Positions 25,274-32,896 of a stretch of 32,896 bases of DNA are shown in pieces (the first letter of the stretch is position 1; the number at the start of each line of letters is the position of its first letter). Both the position numbers and the translations under genes were made by a program. The notes beneath the pieces are model-generated. The model did not search any database. It saw only the letters and a program-made list of their open reading frames with translations, and was not told the DNA's origin. Source of the stretch: an uncultured Gammaproteobacteria bacterium (GTDB taxonomy: Bacteria > Pseudomonadota > Gammaproteobacteria > Coxiellales > Coxiellaceae); contig CACHNP010000021.1 of the NCBI GenBank assembly GCA_902581285.1, positions 1 to 32,896 on the forward strand. Direction: 5' to 3'.

Positions 25274-26005
25274 TTGCTGACTTGCGTTGCGGGGCTAGCC
25301 ACCACCGTTGGAAGCTTGATTTTTCTTTTCATTAAAAAATTCAAAGATTCACAACTGGTTTTTTGTTTAGGCCTATCTGCGGGCGCCATGATTTACGTTT
25401 CATTACTTGAACTCATGCGTAGCGCTATCAGCGATTTAGGCATGTTAGAAGCGAATATCTATTTTTTTATTGGCATCATCCTTATGATGGCGATTGACTT
25501 TGTGTTCCCACACAAGTACCTGCAAGAAAAATCCGGCTTTGATCCCAAGAAACAATCTCTCTACTCAACCGGCCTACTTACCGCAGCAGGGATTGCAATA
25601 CACAATTTCCCTGAAGGAATGGCCGTGTTTGCCAGCGGACTGACCAATATCGAGATGGGAATTGCGCTCGCTATCGCGATTGCAGCCCACAACATACCTG
25701 AAGGTATCGCTGTTGCCGCCCCCATATACTATGCTACTCAAAGTAAAGCTCGAGCTGTCGGATGGTCTTTTTTATCTGGTATCGCAGAACCTCTAGGGGC
25801 CGTTATCATGATCATACTCATCGGACACCACTTGAGCGAAACTTGGATATCGCGTATATTTGCTTTGGTATCCGGCGTCATGATATTCATTTGCTTCGAT
25901 GAGCTACTACCACAAACATTTAAGCGAGACTACCACAAACAAGCCATATGCGGTATCCTTGTTGGCTTCATGTTGATTTTCATCAGTCTAAGCATACCAA
26001 CCTAG
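25274..26005 (+). CDS. zupT: ZIP-family zinc transporter ZupT
   Basis: The product is a ZIP metal importer of about eight membrane helices with the two signature metal-site motifs HNFPEG and HNIPEG. The intervening segments resemble E. coli ZupT, which brings Zn2+ and other divalent metals into the cell. The start is a problem. The only standard start is TTG at 25274, without a ribosome binding site. Homology to ZupT begins about six residues earlier (ITIPLLLTCVAG against the E. coli SVPLILTILAG). An ATT at 25238, 7 nt after GGGGA, would include that segment and may be the true start. The nearest ATG (25233) is in another frame. It is preceded by mtaD and followed after 16 bp by the HIT gene. 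Confidence 0.88.
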   Translation: MLTCVAGLATTVGSLIFLFIKKFKDSQLVFCLGLSAGAMIYVSLLELMRSAISDLGMLEANIYFFIGIILMMAIDFVFPHKYLQEKSGFDPKKQSLYSTGLLTAAGIAIHNFPEGMAVFASGLTNIEMGIALAIAIAAHNIPEGIAVAAPIYYATQSKARAVGWSFLSGIAEPLGAVIMIILIGHHLSETWISRIFALVSGVMIFICFDELLPQTFKRDYHKQAICGILVGFMLIFISLSIPT

Positions 26006-26021
26006 TACAGGAGAGGCATTT

Positions 26022-26357
26022 ATGACAACCATATTCGACAAAATCATTAACAAAGAAATTCCAGCTGACATTGTCCATGAAGATGAGTATAGCCTGGCTT
26101 TTCGAGACATCAACCCACAAGCGCCAACCCACATACTGATTATTCCAAAAGAGCCCATCGCCAAGCTCAATGAAGCCAAACAATCTCATAAAGAATTACT
26201 TGGCCACCTACTACTCAATGCTAATGATATCGCTCAAAAACATAAGCTAGATGATTTTCGTCTCGTCATTAACAACGGTGCGAAAGCAGGACAAACGGTA
26301 TTTCATCTACACGTCCACTTGCTATCGGGGCGCCCTTTTCAATGGCCCCCTGGTTAA
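26022..26357 (+). CDS. hinT: HIT-family purine nucleoside phosphoramidase
   Basis: The 111-residue protein is a HinT-like histidine triad hydrolase. It has FDKIINKEIPADIV at the N-terminus, FRDINPQAPTHILIIPK in the core, and the catalytic triad HLHVHLL at residues 95-101. It cleaves AMP from phosphoramidates such as adenosine 5'-monophosphoramidate. AGGAGAGG precedes the ATG, giving a strong ribosome binding site. It follows zupT by 16 bp. Its TAA stop overlaps the TAA stop of the convergent RND gene within the four bases TTAA (26354-26357), so no intergenic terminator exists on either side. Confidence 0.95.
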   Translation: MTTIFDKIINKEIPADIVHEDEYSLAFRDINPQAPTHILIIPKEPIAKLNEAKQSHKELLGHLLLNANDIAQKHKLDDFRLVINNGAKAGQTVFHLHVHLLSGRPFQWPPG

Positions 26358-29300
26358 TCAGACGAAGATGGCAAGTTCACGGGCTGAACTTTCTTAAAAC
26401 GCCCCAAATAAGTGTAAGCAATTGGCACCACGATTAGTGAAAAGAAAGTACCGAAGAACAAACCGCCTATCACAGTCCACCCAATCTGATGTCGCCCAAC
26501 AGACCCCGGGCCCTGAGTCAATACCAATGGCAAAGCACCAAACAACATGGCAACCGTTGTCATCAGAACCGGACGCAAACGAATGGCAGCACCATCGAGA
26601 ATCGCTTGACTAAAAGGAACTCCTTGCTCACGCAAATCGTTAATAAACTTCGTGATCAAAATACCGTGTTTACTGATTAACCCGACCAAAGTAACAATAC
26701 CAATTTGCGAATACAAACTAAACGTTCCCCCGCTCACCCAAAGCGCAAACAATGCGCCCACCATACTCAAAGGAACAGCAAATAAAATAATAAATGGATC
26801 AATAAAACTTCCAAACTGGGCTGATAAAACAAGGTATATAAACACGAACGACATAATAAATATCTTAAACATACTACCAGAAGACCGCAAATAATCTGCT
26901 GCTGCACCTGAATAATGGGCCTTGATAGCGACCCCTTTTTCAAGGGATGCGTGCCCCATTGGTGATGCCGAATTCGATGCAGTTATTGGTTTTGCCTTCA
27001 ACACCGAGGGCAAATGAGCATTGATATAACGAATAACTTCACTTTCAGTGTAACCAGGTGCAATTGAAGCAGAAACATAGCCAGATCGATCACGTTGAAA
27101 ATGTTGCAGACTGCTTTGCCCGACCTTAGGAACAAGGGAAATCAAACTGGATAATGGAATCATATTAACACGAGATGTCGCATCACTTAATGAATCACTG
27201 GATGACGAAGTTGAGCTAGGAACGTAAATGTGATTCAACGAATCGAAACTCATTAAATCTGACTTTTTCATTTGTAATAACACCGGGTAGCTACGCGTCC
27301 CGGACTGCAAATCAGTCCAATGCACCCCACTCATCATCACCTGAACCGTGTCTGCAATATCAGTTATGTTGACGCCCAGTTGTGATGCCACATTTCTATG
27401 CACCTGAATCGCATACTGCTGCGCATCAAAATGCAAGCTTGCACCGGGGCTTTCAACCCCCGGATAATGTTTAAGCAATGTCAACATTTTGGTCACTGCC
27501 GGCATCAGTGACTGATACGACCCCGTCGTGGTGAAATTAACCGTCACATTATTACCACCTGAACCCACCGACACCAGATCCGTTACCGAAGCGTTAGCGT
27601 TCACGCCAGGAATCTGATGCAACCAAACATTCATTTTTTTTGCAATCGCAGTTGACGACAGGTGACGCTCGCCACGAGGTTTCAAGAAGCAACCAATACC
27701 AATATAGCCACCACTCATCTGAAACATTGTCTGCTTGATTGCCGGATTGGTTCTTAGTCTTTTCATAATCTGATTAGCATACTTTTCAGTGTACTGCAGC
27801 GTTGAGCCACCCGGTGGTGAAATCCCTATCGAAATGCGACCATAATCCTCTTTGGGAATTATCTCAGAATGCAACTGAGAAAAAATCAAATAACCCACAC
27901 CTGCTATTGCAAGCAACAATAACAAGAGCCAGCGGCGAAACTGGATGCATTGCCGCAATATTCGCTTGTAGCATGATGTCAGCTTCATAAACACAGCATC
28001 AACAGATGACGACCAGCGACTACCATGACCTGATGAAACCAGTACTCGAGAACACATCATCGGTGACAGAGTCAAAGCAATAAAGGCTGATACCGCAACC
28101 GCACTCGCCAACGTGAAAGCAAACTGTTGAAACAGTCGAGCGGTAAAACCATTTGAAAATCCAACGGGCACATAGACTGAAATCAAGGTCACTGCCATCA
28201 CAATAATTGAATATGAAATTTCACGGCTCCCTTCAATCGCGGCCTGTAAACGACTCAGCCCTTTTTCAACATGACGATGCACATTCTCCAGCATCACAAT
28301 AGCATCATCCACCACCAAACCAATCGCCAACACGATCGCTAGCAGCGTCATTACATTAAGCGAAAACCCCATTAATTTGATCAAGAAAAAGACGCCCATC
28401 AAACTAATAGGAATAGTCACGACAACCACACTGGCTGCTCGAAAAGAACCTAAAAACAGTATGACGACTAACACCACCAAAACAATCGCCTGTACAATTG
28501 CAGAGAAAGTTTCATCAATTGCACCTTTAAGAAATCGAGAATTATCAAACAAGACCTTCGCCTGCATCGTGGCGGGTAATGACGGCCGAAGTTGGTTAAA
28601 GGCCTGAATTACGCGATGCGCAACATCGATAGGATTTGCGGTTGCTAACGCACTCACCTGAATGGCTAATCCGGTGTGTGCACCTATGTGCATCGGTAAA
28701 TCATAAAAACCGCGCATACCTAATTTAACGGATGCCACATCGCTTAAACGCACAACTGAATGTGCACCTTTTTTAACAATGATACGACGAAATTGATCGA
28801 TACTCTTTAGACGAGTATCTGAAATAATACCATAATTTTTTTCCTTACCTCGAAACGCCCCCGCAGGAAAATACAAATTATTTGAGGATATTGCCGATTT
28901 GATATCGGCCACAGTAATCCCTCGAGCCGCCATCTTATTTGAATCCAACCAAACACGTAAAGCATACCCAGTTGAACCATAAACACCAACCCCAGCAACA
29001 CCCTTAAGCTGCCTTAATACAGGTGAAACATGAGAAATCAAGTATTCTCTCATATCCTGTGACTTCATTTTAGGGTCGATAAAAGTGAACCCCACAACCG
29101 TACCACCCGAATTACCCACCGACACAGATGGCATATTAGCATCAGCTGGAAGATCTTGTTTAATCGCTGCAATTTTATCACGAACCTCAGCGGCCTCTTT
29201 TTCTAAATCACCACCCAAGCGAAACTGAACCGTTATAGAGCTACTTGAAGTACCACTACTCGATGTCATGTAATCAATATTATCAATGCCAGCCAACGCA

Positions 29301-29506
29301 TTTTCGATCGGCGTTGTGACCTTTTGCTCCATCAGCGACGGGCTGGCGCCCTCATAAGATGTCCCCACATGAACAACTGGAATACGCATACGAGGAAAGA
29401 ATCGCATCTCCAATTGTTGCAAACCAATAACACCCAATACCAAAAAAAACAAACTTAGTACCGTCGCAAAAACCGGCTTACGAACACAGATTTCTGATAG
29501 TTTCAT
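26354..29506 (-). CDS. RND-family (HAE1-type) efflux pump inner-membrane subunit
   Basis: The 1050-residue protein has the full RND layout: twelve membrane helices with two large periplasmic loops, near residues 35-335 and 560-850. It has the proton-relay residues of the family, the adjacent aspartates in AIGLVVDDAIVMLEN (helix 4) and the lysine in VGLISKHGILITK (helix 10). The N-terminus MKLSEICVRKPVFATVLS is typical of the HAE1 (hydrophobe/amphiphile exporter) group. The periplasmic adaptor is encoded 8 bp upstream, so the two form an operon. An outer-membrane TolC-like channel is not encoded here and would come from elsewhere. The substrate is unknown; drugs, dyes or lipids are possible. 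Confidence 0.95.
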   Translation of the reverse strand: MKLSEICVRKPVFATVLSLFFLVLGVIGLQQLEMRFFPRMRIPVVHVGTSYEGASPSLMEQKVTTPIENALAGIDNIDYMTSSSGTSSSSITVQFRLGGDLEKEAAEVRDKIAAIKQDLPADANMPSVSVGNSGGTVVGFTFIDPKMKSQDMREYLISHVSPVLRQLKGVAGVGVYGSTGYALRVWLDSNKMAARGITVADIKSAISSNNLYFPAGAFRGKEKNYGIISDTRLKSIDQFRRIIVKKGAHSVVRLSDVASVKLGMRGFYDLPMHIGAHTGLAIQVSALATANPIDVAHRVIQAFNQLRPSLPATMQAKVLFDNSRFLKGAIDETFSAIVQAIVLVVLVVILFLGSFRAASVVVVTIPISLMGVFFLIKLMGFSLNVMTLLAIVLAIGLVVDDAIVMLENVHRHVEKGLSRLQAAIEGSREISYSIIVMAVTLISVYVPVGFSNGFTARLFQQFAFTLASAVAVSAFIALTLSPMMCSRVLVSSGHGSRWSSSVDAVFMKLTSCYKRILRQCIQFRRWLLLLLLAIAGVGYLIFSQLHSEIIPKEDYGRISIGISPPGGSTLQYTEKYANQIMKRLRTNPAIKQTMFQMSGGYIGIGCFLKPRGERHLSSTAIAKKMNVWLHQIPGVNANASVTDLVSVGSGGNNVTVNFTTTGSYQSLMPAVTKMLTLLKHYPGVESPGASLHFDAQQYAIQVHRNVASQLGVNITDIADTVQVMMSGVHWTDLQSGTRSYPVLLQMKKSDLMSFDSLNHIYVPSSTSSSSDSLSDATSRVNMIPLSSLISLVPKVGQSSLQHFQRDRSGYVSASIAPGYTESEVIRYINAHLPSVLKAKPITASNSASPMGHASLEKGVAIKAHYSGAAADYLRSSGSMFKIFIMSFVFIYLVLSAQFGSFIDPFIILFAVPLSMVGALFALWVSGGTFSLYSQIGIVTLVGLISKHGILITKFINDLREQGVPFSQAILDGAAIRLRPVLMTTVAMLFGALPLVLTQGPGSVGRHQIGWTVIGGLFFGTFFSLIVVPIAYTYLGRFKKVQPVNLPSSSD

Positions 29507-29514
29507 GGTCTAAC

Positions 29515-30573
29515 CTACTTACTCGCTACAATAATAACATCACTGGCGTTACTGAGTTTCTGCTGACCAGCAACCACCACCTCTGCCCCCGGCTTAACCC
29601 CCGCCAACAATTGAACCTTATCCTTGTAGTGCACCCCTTCTTTGACCGGAACATGATACGCTTTACCGTGCCTGACCTCATAAACATAGTTTCCACTCAA
29701 GTCCGTGGACACAGCAATATCAGGTACCACAATTGCATTTTTGTCTTCTGACACTTGCTGCTGAACAGATACTGACATCCCTGGCGATAGCAAGTAAGGC
29801 GAATGCTGTCCGGATTTCTCACTCGCCTTGGGATTTGGCAGTAAAGCATGTATCTCAATCGACCGAGTATCCGTGTCAATCATCGGAGCAATGTAATCCA
29901 CTGTACCTATAAACACCCTACCCGGAAACTGCGGAATGGTGATATTAACAGATTGCCCTGATTTAACCTGGTTAATATACGTGTCTGGTACACTGTAAAT
30001 TACACGTAATTGCTTGGAATTGACCAACGTGACAATCGACTGACCTGCGGTAACATAATCTGCTTCACTGAATTTAAACTTACCCAAGCGACCCGAAAAA
30101 GGGGCTAGTACTTTACAATCCTGCATCGCCGCATAAGCAGAGTTAAGTTTAGCTTGCTTGGTTTTGACGTCTGCTGCCACTGAACTTAATTGCTCTGCTG
30201 AAACATACTTAGCAATCTTTTTCATTGTCTGATAATGCTTTTGTGCAAGATTCAATGATGTTTTTGCCACCTCGTAATCAGTTTTTGCTATACTATCGTC
30301 CAGTTGCACTATCGGCTCACCTTTTGTGACATCCGTTCCGCTCTTAAAATTGATACTCGAAATACGACCAGCAGACTCAGCACTCAATGTGGCCACTTGA
30401 ATCGCCTCTAACTGCCCTAACGAACTCACAGTGGTAGGAATGGTCATTGTAGAAACGTGAACCACATTCACCGCAATCGGTTTAACTGAGCTTGTTTTCG
30501 CTTTCGCCATTGAGGCAGTACTCGATACCGTTAATATGGCAAAAAAACCAAATCGAACAAAAAAAGAACGCAT
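29515..30573 (-). CDS. RND efflux periplasmic adaptor (membrane fusion protein)
   Basis: The 352-residue protein has an N-terminal signal (RFGFFAILTVSSTASMA), a first half-lipoyl segment (LSAESAGRISSINFKSGTDVTKGEPIVQLDD) and a short helical hairpin (about 100-150). A second lipoyl half (CKVLAPFSGRLGKF) is followed by beta-barrel and membrane-proximal domains. This is the AcrA/MexA/HlyD layout that bridges an RND pump to its outer-membrane channel. The ATG at 30573 is chosen because GGGAA lies 6 nt upstream and the signal peptide starts there; an upstream extension to 30648 overlaps the promoter. The RND gene starts 8 bp after its stop. No adjacent regulator gene is seen. Confidence 0.94.
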   Translation of the reverse strand: MRSFFVRFGFFAILTVSSTASMAKAKTSSVKPIAVNVVHVSTMTIPTTVSSLGQLEAIQVATLSAESAGRISSINFKSGTDVTKGEPIVQLDDSIAKTDYEVAKTSLNLAQKHYQTMKKIAKYVSAEQLSSVAADVKTKQAKLNSAYAAMQDCKVLAPFSGRLGKFKFSEADYVTAGQSIVTLVNSKQLRVIYSVPDTYINQVKSGQSVNITIPQFPGRVFIGTVDYIAPMIDTDTRSIEIHALLPNPKASEKSGQHSPYLLSPGMSVSVQQQVSEDKNAIVVPDIAVSTDLSGNYVYEVRHGKAYHVPVKEGVHYKDKVQLLAGVKPGAEVVVAGQQKLSNASDVIIVASK

Positions 30574-30609
30574 GTAATTTCCCGTCAAGCTTGAATAGTC
30601 ATTAATGGT

Positions 30610-30639
30610 ATTATAAGCTAAATTAGTATCCCTAATCAA
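30610..30639 (-). promoter_or_regulatory. Sigma-70 promoter of the RND efflux operon
   Basis: On the minus strand a perfect TATAAT (30610-30615) is preceded at 18 bp by TTGATT (30634-30639). It lies 37 bp before the adaptor ATG. Confidence 0.7.
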
Positions 30640-30743
30640 CCAGTCCATTTACTGACGCATTATAGTGCAATAACCCGGTTTAAAACAGCACGGCGTAAAT
30701 AAAGTTTGTAACGACCTGTAACAAGTACAAAAACGCTGTATAA

Positions 30744-30938
30744 ACACGCTTCAAGCGCCTGAAATCACCCAATCTTGTTGAATTAAAGGCAGTTATTGCT
30801 CTGCACTCAAATAATAAAATAGACAGCGCGGCCCGTTTTATCAGCCAGCTAGGGTGGATAGCAAAACAACTGGGAATCATCAAAACAAGTATGGAACAAC
30901 ACAAGCCTGTTCATTGGAGTGGATTGCTTCGCCGCTAA
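30744..30938 (+). pseudogene. Remnant of an IS4/Tn5-like transposase C-terminus
   Basis: A 64-codon open frame without a start codon reads LVELKAVIALHS, then SAARFISQLGWIAKQLG, then HWSGLLRR and a stop. This resembles the end of IS4/IS50-type DDE transposases (A-x-R-x-I-x-QLGGFLGRK ... LWRGLQRL). The DDE core and any inverted repeats are absent, and a stop closes the frame just upstream. The last codons coincide with the start of the 28-bp repeat block. The assignment is from pattern memory and is moderate. Confidence 0.45.
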
Positions 30939-31169
30939 CGCTTCTCGCAATGACGAGAAAGACTAATGCTCCTCGCAATGGCGAAAAAGGCTAACGCTCT
31001 TCCGAATAACAGTAGAGGTTGTAATGACGAGGCGAGAAAGAGCTGGATTGCTTCGGCGCTAACGCACCTCGCAATGACAAGAAAGACTGACGCACCTCGC
31101 AATGACAAGAAAGACTAACGCTACTCGCAATGACAAGAAGGACTAATGCTCCTCGCAATGACAAGGTAG
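30920..31169. repeat. 28-bp tandem repeat array in two sub-blocks
   Basis: Units of the form CTAACGC-nn-CTCGCAATGACAAGAAAGA begin at 30935, 30963, 30991 (degenerate) and at 31059, 31087, 31115 and 31143, exactly 28 bp apart within each sub-block. Each sub-block is headed by TGGATTGCTTCGSCG (30920 and 31044). The elements GGATTGCTTCGCCGC and CTCGCAATGACG resemble a dispersed intergenic repeat seen in many bacterial genomes. There are no spacers, so it is not CRISPR. Confidence 0.9.
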
Positions 31170-31440
31170 TACAAGTATGTAACCATTCAAATTTTTTTGT
31201 CTTGACACCTAAAGATGCTGCTACATCTCACAGGAAAGAATCTAACGTACTGATTTTTTTTCAACAGATCAAATCCGCCATAGCAACGATGGCATTCATC
31301 AAAAGTAATGCATATTCCATCTAAAGAGCAGGAAGATAAAGACCATTCTACTAAAAAAATACAATTTTACATAAAAATTAATATTTAATTAATATTATTC
31401 GCGTATCATGCACTAAAAAAAACAATAGCATAGGACCATC

Positions 31441-32298
31441 ATGAGACATTCGAGCAAACCCGTTGTTATTATCGGCGGGGGCATATCAGGCATCACCAGC
31501 GCCTTAAGGTTAAAACAACAAGGCATCCCATTCATCCTGATTGAAAAGGAAAGCGATTTGGGTGGTTTAACGCGTACAGATACGGTGACGACAGAGAGCG
31601 GATCATTTCAATTTGACCAAACTGGGCATTTTCTTCATTTTCAAAATAAAAGCATAAAAAACTATTGTAAGCCTTATCTAAATATAGCCGGTTTTGAAGA
31701 AACCAAAAAAAAAGCGGGAGTTATCTCAGACTTAACCAACGGCATTTGCCCTGCACCACTCCAATACCACTCATATTTATTTAATGAGGAAACTAAAGAA
31801 AAAATAAAAACCGAACTACATTCCGAGACAAAAACTCCACCGTTCGATTCAAAAAAAAGCCAAAGCGAAGTCAACTTTGAAACATTTGCAAGACGCCGTT
31901 TTGGAGAAACATTATCAGAACTTCTGTTATCCTACAACAAAAAGCTTTACGGCCCACACGTCGGTAAATACGCCGCTAATCAAATGGGTTCGTATTTACC
32001 AGATAGCCGGCTTTCAACGCCGAAACTAAGAGAAAAGTTACTGCAATCGTTAGAGTCTAAGTCAAGTGATAATAGTTACAACGCCACTTTTCACTTTTCC
32101 ACCAGAGGAACGGGAATCGAAGGATTCATAAAAGTATTAGCTGAAGAGCTAAAACAAAACTTACCAAGTAACAGCAAAATTATAACGTCTTGTGCTGTGA
32201 CAAAAATCAATCTTGAGCATCAACAAATTCACCTTTCAACTGGAAACCTTATCACCTATCTCCAAATCATTAGCAGCATCGCCGCGTTTTTCTTTTAA
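31441..32298 (+). pseudogene. Truncated FAD-dependent amine oxidase / UDP-galactopyranose mutase-like protein (N-terminal half)
   Basis: The frame starts at an ATG with AGGA 8 nt upstream. It encodes an N-terminal FAD/NAD-binding Rossmann motif (VVIIGGGISGITSALRL, then the acidic end of beta-2 in LIEKESDLGGLTRT). FDQTGHFLHF, YNKKLYGPHVGKY and RGTGIEGFIKVLAEEL segments follow, as in UDP-galactopyranose-mutase-like and protoporphyrinogen-oxidase-like flavoproteins, often found in surface-sugar loci. It aligns through about residue 280 (ITYLQIISSI, against the family pattern ITYDYLISSIP), then ends AAFFF-stop. The whole C-terminal half, including the second FAD-binding segment, is missing. The lost part appears, from the same family, on the opposite strand immediately to the right. 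The protein as written should be non-functional. Confidence 0.75.
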
Positions 32299-32896
32299 CC
32301 AAGCTTGCGCATCGGCTACCATTGCGGCAACGTGCTCCTTTGAAAAAGGGTTGAGGCGAACGATGCCATGCTGATCTAAATTTTGGACCAGTTGAGTGAA
32401 GCTTTCACCCAATGCGTCCTGACATTTTTGTCTAAAATCCGGTTTTCCACCTTTTTCATAATTATTGATATGGTAAAGTTCGTTGCGTGAAAGTTGTGCC
32501 TTCGTTGCTACACAATCTGCTGTCATCACTGCCATTTCGATATCACGACCCATGCTGGAGTATCTCCACGATCCGTATCTACCAATGGACTGGATGTTAT
32601 GTCGCTCAAGTGTATCATGTATATTTTTAGTGTGCTGATCACATTGACCTGCTTTTAGTACATACGCAACGGGAATATTTTTCTCTTTTATGAATAACAC
32701 ATCCGCTTCTGTATTGATCCATTCGTTATCCTGAAGAAAATATGTCACTTCTTGCTTTATATTTTCGATATTGCTGTCAACGTCATTTCTGAGTTCTACC
32801 CAAACGGAGGAATGCCCATTAGGAGCCATATTGGAGTCCGCGTTTGAAAACGATCCTATACGATAAAAGCATGATTTTTTTCTAAAATCATAAAGC
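32236..32896 (-). pseudogene. FAD-dependent amine oxidase-like protein, C-terminal part (runs off window; probably truncated at 3' end)
   Basis: The minus-strand frame is open from the right window edge for 219 codons; the internal ATG at 32829 is not the start. It reads FYRIGSFSN, NMAPNGHSSVWVEL and NIPVAYVL, then SIGRYGSWRYSSMGRDIEMA. This is the classic C-terminal half of the same flavoprotein family, with the FAD-contacting GRYGSW-YSSM motif. A further tail of about 85 residues (LSRNELYHINNYEKGG ... AWLKEKRGDA) goes beyond the usual family end. The last dozen codons (about NDLEIGDKVSS) are the antisense of the plus-strand flavoprotein gene, so the natural C-terminus may be lost. It could be the inverted second half of the 31441 gene or part of a separate paralogue. 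Confidence 0.7.

Larger units (their letters stand above)
30574..31440. other. Accessory intergenic stretch
   Basis: About 870 bp without an intact gene. It holds the RND promoter (30610-30639), a transposase-tail remnant (30744-30938), a block of 28-bp tandem repeats (30920-31169) and, from about 31170, AT-rich DNA leading to the FAD gene, in which I see nothing certain. Confidence 0.7.

Noticed and set aside
30680-30904. 74-codon minus-strand ORF in the accessory stretch
   Set aside because: It is antisense to the frame that matches an IS4-like transposase tail and has no ribosome binding site.
30920-31169. Possible CRISPR array
   Set aside because: The 28-bp units are directly adjacent with no unique spacers, and no cas genes are in the window; it is a simple tandem repeat.
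31130-31324. 64-codon plus-strand ORF at the end of the repeat array
   Set aside because: Its first codons are made of the 28-bp repeat, and the rest has no protein-like features.

Overview
The window looks like chromosomal DNA of an AT-rich gammaproteobacterium (roughly 40% G+C by eye). The dapD/dapE, gyrA, serC, cmk, rpsA, lapA, lapB and pyrF products all read as gammaproteobacterial types, and the His/Arg/Pro tRNA cluster resembles the enterobacterial argX-hisR-proM group. A host-associated, possibly Legionellales-like lifestyle is an inference. It rests on a UhpC/GlpT-type sugar-phosphate transporter, a leucine-rich-repeat lipoprotein, a large unrecognised membrane protein with an acidic C-terminal block, and missing genes in otherwise conserved clusters.

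Layout. 1-1786 (minus): an Mla-type lipid ABC transporter, with a STAS-MlaE permease followed 2 bp later by its ATPase, which is cut by the window edge. 1948-2378 (minus): a tRNA-Pro, tRNA-Arg, tRNA-His operon with a clear sigma-70 promoter. 2696-5160 (plus): dapD-dapE-EVE operon ending in a hairpin terminator. 5161-5603: AT-rich intergenic DNA with a promoter-like site, a palindrome and a 25-codon ORF. 5604-13617 (minus): an M16 peptidase pair, an LRR lipoprotein, an OPA-family transporter, an unknown 633-aa membrane protein and a ComEA-like protein. 13768-18531 (minus): the cmk-rpsA / lapA-lapB-pyrF block, with ihfB absent between rpsA and lapA. 18733-19668 (plus): an unknown lipoprotein lying where aroA often sits. 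19713-23693 (minus): serC and gyrA. 23796-26357 (plus): mtaD, zupT and a HIT protein. 26354-30639 (minus): an RND efflux pump and its adaptor. 30574-31440: an accessory stretch with an IS4/Tn5-like transposase tail and 28-bp tandem repeats. 31441-32896: the N-terminal half of an FAD-dependent amine-oxidase/UDP-galactopyranose-mutase-like protein on the plus strand, running head-on into the C-terminal half of the same kind of protein on the minus strand.

Most genes are housekeeping: lysine/peptidoglycan precursor synthesis, translation, DNA topology, LPS control, pyrimidine and serine synthesis, and export. The most unusual spot is the junction near 32260-32285. There two complementary halves of one protein family meet in opposite orientation, which suggests an inversion, a recombination between paralogues, or an assembly fold-back. 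Other points of interest are Asn at GyrA position 83, homopolymeric G tracts at two gene starts, the tandem-repeat block and the unknown membrane protein. No clearly novel multi-gene system was found.
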